From positions 61,683,593 through 61,747,592 of the forward strand of contig CM059192.1 in assembly GCA_030323885.1 (NCBI GenBank): DNA of 64,000 nucleotides, given 5' to 3'. This DNA comes from Branchipolynoe longqiensis. Its lineage: Eukaryota > Annelida > Polychaeta > Phyllodocida > Polynoidae. A program made the translations under genes and the position numbers. Positions 57,266 to 64,000 of the stretch are shown here, piece by piece (positions within the stretch are counted from its first letter, which is position 1; each line of letters opens with the position of its first letter). Below the pieces are notes generated by a model, which was not told where the DNA came from, did no database searches, and saw nothing but the letters and a program-made list of their open reading frames with translations.

Positions 57266-57483
57266 TTATTTATTATTATGTATCTCAGCTGCGTGGTGGC
57301 TGGGTGCTATACACGTATCATCAGCATATCTACAAAGGCTGAGATATAACGAGCACGCCAGGACAAGGGACACCAACAGCCAGCATCCAAGAAGCTGAGA
57401 ACATGTCTACCATAGCATTCTGGGTTGACCAGATAACACTAACATTGAACTTGAAGGATACTGGCAGGCTAGAACCATTGGAC

Positions 57484-57967
57484 CCGGTGTTGCGGTTTCC
57501 CAGGGACACCAGTTTGCGAGGGACACATCGCTTCTGCACATGCGTCAAAATCGAACAGCATCGTCACCAACCTTATAAATTTAATATAATGTTTTTAGTA
57601 AAGATGTTTTCTATATGTGTACCAAACGATTTGTTTCTAGATGGTGTAATTTGAGAGATATTTGACTTCTTCTGTATGAACATTGCTCACGACCATTGAC
57701 AATGCCTTGAGTTTGACGGTACGCGAAGTGCAAAACGTTAGTTTTATTCAAAATTAATGGAATTCAAGAACCCTAACCGTATAAATTTAATATAATCTTT
57801 ATGGTAAAGATGTTTTCTATATGTGTACCAAGCGATTTGTTTCTAGATGGTGTACTTTGGGAGATATTTGACTTCTTCTGTATGAAGATTTGCTCACGGC
57901 CGTTAACAATGCATTTGAATGGAAGTGTCCCTGGCAAACTGGTGTCCCTCGGAATCCGCATCACCGG
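57484..57967. mobile_element. TIR element containing ~200-bp tandem units (second locus)
   Basis: 43-bp inverted ends: left 57484-57526 (CAGGGACACCAGTTTGCGAG, GGACAC) and right 57925-57967 (GTGTCCCTGGCAAACTGGTG). Between them lie two diverged copies of the unit amplified at 17243-17855 (shared: GAGATATTTGACTTCTTCTG, GCTCACGRCCRTTRACAATG, TTATTCAAAATTAATRGAA). The ends differ from those of the 17-kb element. Confidence 0.83.
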
Positions 57968-60359
57968 TATTCATAAGGAGTGATGGCATGGCTGGTTGTT
58001 GGGCAGCCTGGGTGTTGTGTGTGATAGGTTCCTGCAGTCACCCAGAGAGGGTTTGGATTGGATGAGCATCCGTCATGGATAACAGGATGTAAGACGAAAT
58101 AAACCCAGAGTTTAGACTCGCTCAGAATGTGCTCACTGTCTTTCATTTGCACCTCTTTTCAGTTACCACTAAACTGTAACCAAGGAGTTAATGGATAACA
58201 TCTAGTAGACAAGTGCATATTGCCAAGCTGGAGTCTCAATGGCACTGTTCTTCTAATGCATAGGTAGTGGGGCAGTGTTGACACATGAAGACCATAATAA
58301 TATACATCCCTTATCCACAAAGTAGTCAATGGATGCGGCAAGAGCGTGTCCAATGTATTCCATACGGTGATGTATTTTAAACTGCGCATAAGATTCCTTG
58401 TGTGTTGGGAAGTTCCGGCGGCGTCATTGGAGGTGCAATGGGTTGATCTCAGTCGATGACAGTGTTGCATAACTAACGTACCTATGCCCACTAACTCACT
58501 GCACCTATTTCACTCACATTAGACAGGCCAGGCCGATATGAAATACACCATATAGCTGTCACTGTTGGTGGAGCCATGATCCTGAGGGGAGTACTGTTTG
58601 CAAGTTTCTGTAGGAGTGGCAGTTCCCCCCCCCCCTCTTCCCCCCGCCCCCCAGCGGATCTATTTAAATCCAGTCCTGTCTTTCCAGCCAGCTGTGACAA
58701 TGTTTGGGTTTCTCACACCAAATATGCGCTCAGAATAATGCCTATCTGTTTGCCGGTGCCACAGAAGCGCTATTTCTATCAAGTGTTCTTTGTGAGTATG
58801 CAGAAGTTTTGACATACAATTATGTCATAGTAAGTATGTAACCCAGCGTTGCCCCCCTGCATTATGAAGTCAGAAGGGAAGCAGTAGTTCTCTTCTTGTT
58901 CAGGACAGAGCATTTCCTCTGTATGTCTGTGATAGCTCTCTTCACGGCTTTCCAGGTGGGTGACATTCTGCTTTTAGCTGTCACTTCTCAGCTGTCTGAA
59001 GAGTTGATTGTCAGTGACTGATGGTGAAGATGAAGAAAAAGAAGAGGAAGAAGAAAAAGAAGAAAAGCAACAAGAAAAGAAAGCTGGGGGGTAGTACTGC
59101 TGGTGTCACTTGTGTCCCATGCCTGTCTTGATGTGGCAGACTCTAACCTGTCCATTCTTATAGCATGTCACCACAAGCTGTTGATACAGTCATATGGCTA
59201 GTTCCTTCAGAGGACCAGTTCTTATCCAGGCCTACCACAGCATGTCATGTTCAAGACCCGAGAGAGGAGATACTGCGTTTCGAAAGCATAGTGAGCAACA
59301 CTGCTCAGGAGAACGAAGTACATTATGCTGCACTGTAAACTGAAGTGACTTCAGCGTGTTCAGTTGTAATCAAACAAATGTCCGAACTGGGGAACATTGT
59401 TCCTGTCCTCAAATCAAACATAATTATTTAATATATATCTAGAAAATAAATACGAATATACATCAAATATACCCACGAATACAATAAGAAACTCACAGTA
59501 CCCTGTGATGTTACCGGAGCTTCTTGTTCAAAAATATCAACACAGGTATTTTAAACAACTACAGTAGCAACTCTAGACAACAATTACAATTTATCTCGAT
59601 TTAGAATTCTATATAGTGACCGCTGAACTGTACCCATTCTCTATGCTAGCTATGAACCATCATAAATAATGAAAACATGAATAAAATAGAGATTCATTCA
59701 GTTGGCACGCTACATTTATTTAATATATATGAGTCTTTTGTTGGTAAATGGAGCAAGTGTGATATGAGGGCTGAAAAGTAAGATAGTGCATTTCCCACAT
59801 TCTTTCGCTGAGTGGCCAACCTTTGTCCATAGGCATACTAACAGTACGAAGGAAAAGATAGTTGAGGTTGCCACAATTGAGGAGCCAGCTTCAAGCTTGG
59901 ATGCGACGTATGATTTATTAATAACAACAATTATTTAAGAAAATTAATTGCATGAAATAATTTTTGTTGTTGTTGCTGTGACCCTCCCTCTAAGTGTAGA
60001 AATGCACTGTAAAGAAATCTGCACAGGAAAATCATATCGTTCCAAATTGTTAGTTGTTTACGTAATACAGCAAAACAAGACACCAAAGAAAGATTGGACA
60101 TCAACTTGAATTAACCCCCCCCCCCCGCGATATAGTTTGTAGGAAAATTACATTACTAATCATGCCACTATAAAATAGGGTCACACATCCAAGTGAGTGG
60201 TTTTAAAAAAATGTAATGAAATGCTTTTCATGTAATGAAGTGTTTTTTCATGTAATGAAATATTTCTAATCTGCTTTGTAGATTAGTTCTGCTTTCTGTG
60301 GTTCTGGGTCGGAATAGCTGCGATGTTATGAGTGTTTAAAGATTGATTTTTTTTACCCC
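57968..60359. other. Unassigned non-coding DNA
   Basis: No gene recognised. Notable only are C runs near 58627-58645 and 60116-60126, a purine-rich stretch (59027-59080), and AGCTATGAACCATCATAAAT near 59648, similar to sequence at about 112-133. Frames here lack motifs. Confidence 0.35.
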
Positions 60360-61577
60360 GATTTGTGCACATTTCCAAATTAGCCAAATTTTGGTTTATA
60401 GGGTCCCACCTGGAAGCTATTTTGCACATGATCTGTCCAATATTAAAGAATCTCATTCTCTATAGTACAAATAAGAAGCTCAATTTTTTACAGACCATCA
60501 CTGTTAGTATTCTTTCTGAGATTTCATGTCAAGCTTGCTAAATTCCTTAATTTCCAGCAACCACCAATAATAAATTCAGTAAAAGGAAGAAAAATACCCT
60601 AACTCCCGTTCTAATTGTCCTATCCCTGCAATCTTTATACCAAAATAACCAGATTTAAAAGCTCTACATGACGGCATATTCTGGCAGCTGTTTTATTCTG
60701 TTAATGTACGTGCCTTGATATGATTTGCAATGGTTTAAATAAATAGGAAAAGTAAAGAATTCAGAGCAATTTTCATTATACTCGTAATTAACAAATTCAA
60801 AAGATTTCAAGACCGAGATGAAGAACATTTGATCTACATTGTGCAAAAGACAACTTCTTAATATATTTACAAGTGTTCCCACAGCAAAGCAAAAAATAAC
60901 ACATGCCACAACACAGTGGGTGCCATGCGCTTCCGGCCGGTAATCACGATTTCGGCCAGCTTCAATCGACACCATATTCGTTGCTCCAGTGCAGATATGG
61001 GAATACACAGTCACTTCTCAGACCAACCTTGATGAGCATGATATAAATCTCAACCAAATATTGCTATGGTTAGGTAGAGGAAGACTTGAGGTTTCTGATG
61101 ATATAATTTTCAGCAGGATCGTGATCAATTTTCAAGGAGGATTGATCTCTTAATGTTTTCACCCCTTCAGTTCAATCAAATTTCCCACTTAAAAACAGCC
61201 ATGCTTGATATGCTAATGAAGCCTAGTTTCTTCTCTGTCTTTCATTGGTAGTTATTTTTAGCTGAGATCACTGTGCTCACCAAGGTATCAATTTTAGGGA
61301 CGGGAGTAGCTCAGACTGGATGAAAACAAACTCGGCGAGCATGCACAGAGCTGCCGATGGTACCCCCAAACAAGTTTCCATTGACTCTAATTTATTTCAT
61401 AATGCTAACTAAAAATCAGATAGCCTAAAAGAGAAAAGAACAAGCTTTAATGTCATATAATTTTTAATTCAAATGAAGCAGAATTAGTGGAGATGGAAGT
61501 GTTTTAAAAAGGGTTAAAATATGTCAGATTTTGTGCTGCGGACACCATATACACCCACTTTGGAGTACCTAATTTAA
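60360..61577 (-). mobile_element. TIR element, family C, copy 2 (inverted)
   Basis: Matches 14548-15654 over most of its length in inverted orientation (for example TGGTACCCCCAAACAAGTTT, AGACAGAGAAGAAACTAGGC and TTGGACAAATTAT in copy 1). The right terminus CACTTTGGAGTACC is intact (to 61570), the left terminus is missing. A 116-codon minus frame (60664-61014) has no counterpart in copy 1 and is probably chance. Confidence 0.82.
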
Positions 61578-61591
61578 GGCTAATACTTAGT

Positions 61592-61820
61592 AATAGCCCT
61601 GTCACACTACAACGCTTCTTGTAAGCATGTGCCGACGTAGGTGATTTTGGGACTCTACGTCGGTCTCTGGGTATGCAGGTATAGCAGGGGAAACAGATAT
61701 CAAAAAGAAGAATAGAGTACTTTGACGAATCAATGTTTGTTGGCAACATCTAAGTTTACTGGGTACCGAGGTATGCAGGTATTGCAGGTATAGCAATACC
61801 TCAGGGAGTTTGACACCCCT
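61592..61820. repeat. Family D-like terminus, isolated
   Basis: ATAGCCCTGTCACACTACAACGC resembles the family D end, but no partner terminus is found. Nearby AGGTATGCAGGTAT-type and GACGTAGG motifs recur (about 61660-61800). Confidence 0.4.
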
Positions 61821-62208
61821 GCCTTGCAGAGTTGTAAACCACTGCCTTGTGGTACAGGTTCTGGACAGAACCGAAGGCTAAGGGAACAAACCCTAAACAG
61901 AAAACCATGTCACTGTGGCAGTATTAAGGGCGGTTGATATATGGAACTCCCAACATCTCCCGACCAGCCACTGCAGGGACAAATAGTTTTGCGCCTGTCT
62001 TGACATGTTCTTGCCGGTGTGAAACCTCTATTTGCTCCCCGAGAGAGTGCCGCTGGTAACTTGCAAAAGCCAGCAGCACTTCAACACTTTTGCAGGCAGC
62101 TTTCATGAAATGAAAAGCGGCATTCAAGTAATGAAAGCAGTCTTTGTCGCATCGCGACCGACAGCATGATGATGATGGGTCGGACCGAAATGGCTATGCA
62201 AGTTGAAA

Positions 62209-62209
<1 letters not shown>

Positions 62210-62296
<87 letters not shown>

Positions 62297-62319
62297 TGTG
62301 TGTGTGTGTGTGTGTGTGT
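62210..62319. repeat. (TG)n / (GCGT)n microsatellite
   Basis: Compound run: (GT)n, then (GCGT)n, then (GT)n. It ends directly at the foldback element copy 2, just as a (TA)n run ends at copy 1. Confidence 0.96.
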
Positions 62320-62631
62320 ATAGTATAGCTATAGAAATCTTACCTGGGTACAGATGATGGATAACTGGTGTTTTTCCGACGTACTAGCCTCGGATATTCG
62401 TGGGTCAGGGAGAAGGAAGCACATCCGGGTCCAGCAATCTTTTACATACTTTTTAGGATAAAATCTCTATATGGATACTTATTGTGTTTTCGATTTGGTT
62501 CTAGCGAAAATGATAGTCATGGTAGGGTAGGTTGGGCGGCCCCTGACCCACAACTATCCGAGGCTAGTACCTCGGGAAAACACCAGTTATCCATCATCTG
62601 TACCCAGGTAAGATTTGTATAACTATACTAT
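62320..62631. mobile_element. Foldback element related to DIRS termini, copy 2 (empty site)
   Basis: Inverted arms (TCTTACCTGGGTACAGATGA; right arm ending GTACCCAGGTAAGATTTGTA) with GGAGAAGGAAGCACATCCGG inside. It lacks the SINE dimer of copy 1 and directly abuts a DIRS left terminal repeat, as copy 1 does. Confidence 0.82.
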
Positions 62632-64000
62632 TTTACCTTGGTATTACGCCACTGGCTACTCATAGCCCAGGGAGAATTTTATGTAATCTCCTTTTTTATC
62701 CTTTTATCCTTTAATGTTGTAACTATACTATGTATATATGAGTACATAATTTATTGTTGTTTCTCACCTGCTTTTAGTTGGGGAGTAGGCGTGTCGCCAC
62801 GCCGCTTGACTTTTCCAGTCGTTTGTTGTAATGTTTTGCAAACGATCTAGCCGTCTTCCACCCAGCGTGTGCAAGAATTCTCTTGACTGAGATTCCTAAT
62901 TGTCTTGCCTTGGAGACCACTGGCTCCACATGTTGAGTGGCATGCATGTTGACTACTGCTTGTTTAAGCGCCTTGATAGTCCACCTTGCGAGAGTGTCTC
63001 TCGAGATAGCTTTATGTGGCCGTATAAAGCTGATTAGTAGTTGTCTGGAATTTCTAATTCCGCGTGACTTGGATATATAAGCCCTAATGGCCAAAACTAC
63101 ACATATCCGTTTATCCTCCGGAAACTAGTAACATGTACTGTGGACAGTGGGTCCCCTGTACGATTTGATTTAAGTAATGTCTGTAGATCAAATGTAGCTT
63201 CATCCATATATTTCTAGTCCATCTAGTGAAAGTGCCACAATGGTTTTGGCCTCTGTGTACTGTAACTAGCAGTAATGAAACTACTAATTTAAATCCTAGG
63301 TATTTCATTGACAAATGTCTGTTGCTAGGCCATGACTTGATTAACTTGAATACTATTGACACATCCCAAAACCTATTGTATTTATGTTTGGGTGGGTTTC
63401 TTTCATACACCAATCTAATGAACCAGTGTACCAACTGATGTTTCCCAACGGTTTGTCCATCTATTCTTGGTAGAATAATGGATAGTGCACACCTCGCTGC
63501 GTTAATAGCACCAAATCCTAGTCATTCATCTTCTAAAATTCTTATAAATCGTAACACTTGAGCAATTGTAGGTTTTAATGGTTTGACTCCTTTAAGAAGG
63601 CAATGAAGGCCCCATTTCTTTAAATAACTTGAGTACACTTTCACTGTTCCTTTTCTCCAGGCATGTGATATTAGCCTTTCTTTTGTTATTTTGTCGAATC
63701 TAATTGTTCTAAATGTTTCCTTAGAAAAGGGAATGCCAAAAGGGGTGTTGTCGCCACCTCTTCGTGGACTGTTAGTGGTCCTTGATGTTGAAGGTTGTTC
63801 CTTTCCCTTGGGAAGACCATTAAGTCTTTTGAGGCAAAACCAGTACTCGCAGTACTCATAGTACCAGCATGGGATGTTATTGCCGCTAGCCATGGTTGTG
63901 TTTCCCATGCTGGTACTATAAGTACTGCGTGAGCGTGATCCATTTTTGATCTTCCTGGCCACTCTGCTGATAATGCTGAATGGTTGGAATATGTAATAGA
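62632..64000 (-). mobile_element. DIRS-type retrotransposon, copy 2 (left part, runs off window)
   Basis: The left inverted repeat 62632-62675 (TTTACCTTGGTATTACGCCA, GGCTACTCATAGCCCAGGGA) retains the segment lost from copy 1. YR coding sequence follows on the minus strand, and at 63943-63870 the end of the preceding ORF (AVLIVPAWETQPW, a motif typical near the end of DIRS RT/RNase H ORFs). RT and gag would lie beyond 64000. Confidence 0.85.
62774..63850 (-). pseudogene. DIRS tyrosine recombinase, copy 2 (frameshifted)
   Basis: The N-terminal SAM-like part is present (ISHAWRKGTVKVYSSYLKKW, TIAQVLRFIRILEDE; 63700-63525), ending at a stop near 63522. The middle (63434-63111) has VHWFIRLVYERNPPKHKYNR and an Arg in TVHRGQN, then breaks. 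The C-terminal part (63094-62774) has RAYISKSRGIRNSRQLLISF and AGWKTARSFAKHYNK with the catalytic Tyr. The His-x-x-Arg motif is destroyed: an indel shifts the frame and the equivalent Arg codon CGT reads TGT. It keeps sequence that copy 1 deleted, so the two copies complement each other as evidence. Confidence 0.82.

Noticed and set aside
59027..59080. Lys/Glu-rich coding exon in purine-rich stretch
   Set aside because: Low-complexity AAG/GAA repeats without splice sites or flanking coding signal.

Overview
This window looks like a repeat-dense, gene-poor stretch of an animal nuclear genome. I could not identify one convincing host protein-coding gene, rRNA, functional tRNA, CRISPR array or prokaryote-style operon. 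The evidence for a metazoan, probably a marine invertebrate (a mollusc or other lophotrochozoan is my guess, not proven), is the mix of elements: DIRS-type tyrosine-recombinase retrotransposons, several 5'-truncated LINEs, at least three families of tRNA-headed SINEs, many short terminal-inverted-repeat (TIR) elements with TTAA target sites, and large minisatellites. Nearly all coding signal is decayed mobile-element sequence.

Layout. 1-7.7 kb: unassigned DNA with 17-, 35- and 11-bp minisatellites and a TTAA-flanked MITE (6.3-6.7 kb). 7.7-9.9 kb: a 66-bp satellite interrupted by two separate SINE insertions. 10.2-11.9 kb: a tandem duplication whose first copy carries a 0.54-kb TTAA element; the second copy keeps the empty site. 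13.1-15.7 kb: two different TIR elements. 17.1-18.2 kb: a MITE with a nested element that carries a 204-bp tandem repeat. 18.4-19.7 kb: a 47-bp satellite. 20.3-23.3 kb: two more TTAA elements and tRNA-like SINEs. 24.7-27.1 kb: a decayed gag-like ORF (+ strand) meeting head-to-head a decayed copy (- strand) of a widespread uncharacterised invertebrate repeat protein. 28-41 kb: mostly unassigned, with GC-rich patches, poly(C) tracts, an (AC)n run, a 1.05-kb 19-bp minisatellite and palindromic elements. 42.4-45.6 kb: SINEs, two of them dimers, and a LINE relic. 45.8-49.8 kb: a nearly whole but inactive DIRS element with inverted terminal repeats, gag, reverse transcriptase (RT) and tyrosine recombinase (YR). 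51.1-54.2 kb: a TIR element with a nested SINE, then a SINE next to a CR1-like LINE 3' part. 56.3-58.0 kb: MITEs, a LINE 3' end and a second locus of the ~200-bp repeat. 60.4-61.6 kb: an inverted second copy of the 1.1-kb TIR element from 14.5 kb. 62.3-64.0 kb: a second DIRS copy running off the window.

How the parts relate. No genes work together in a pathway. The coherent unit is the DIRS element: gag, then RT, then YR, all on the minus strand between inverted terminal repeats. In both DIRS loci a foldback element related to the DIRS terminus directly abuts the left terminal repeat. The other repeats record a sequence of insertions whose order can often be read from nesting, target-site duplications and two filled/empty-site comparisons inside the window.

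Limits: boundaries are from eye alignment and may be off by several bases. Family names rest on motif recognition, not on database searches.
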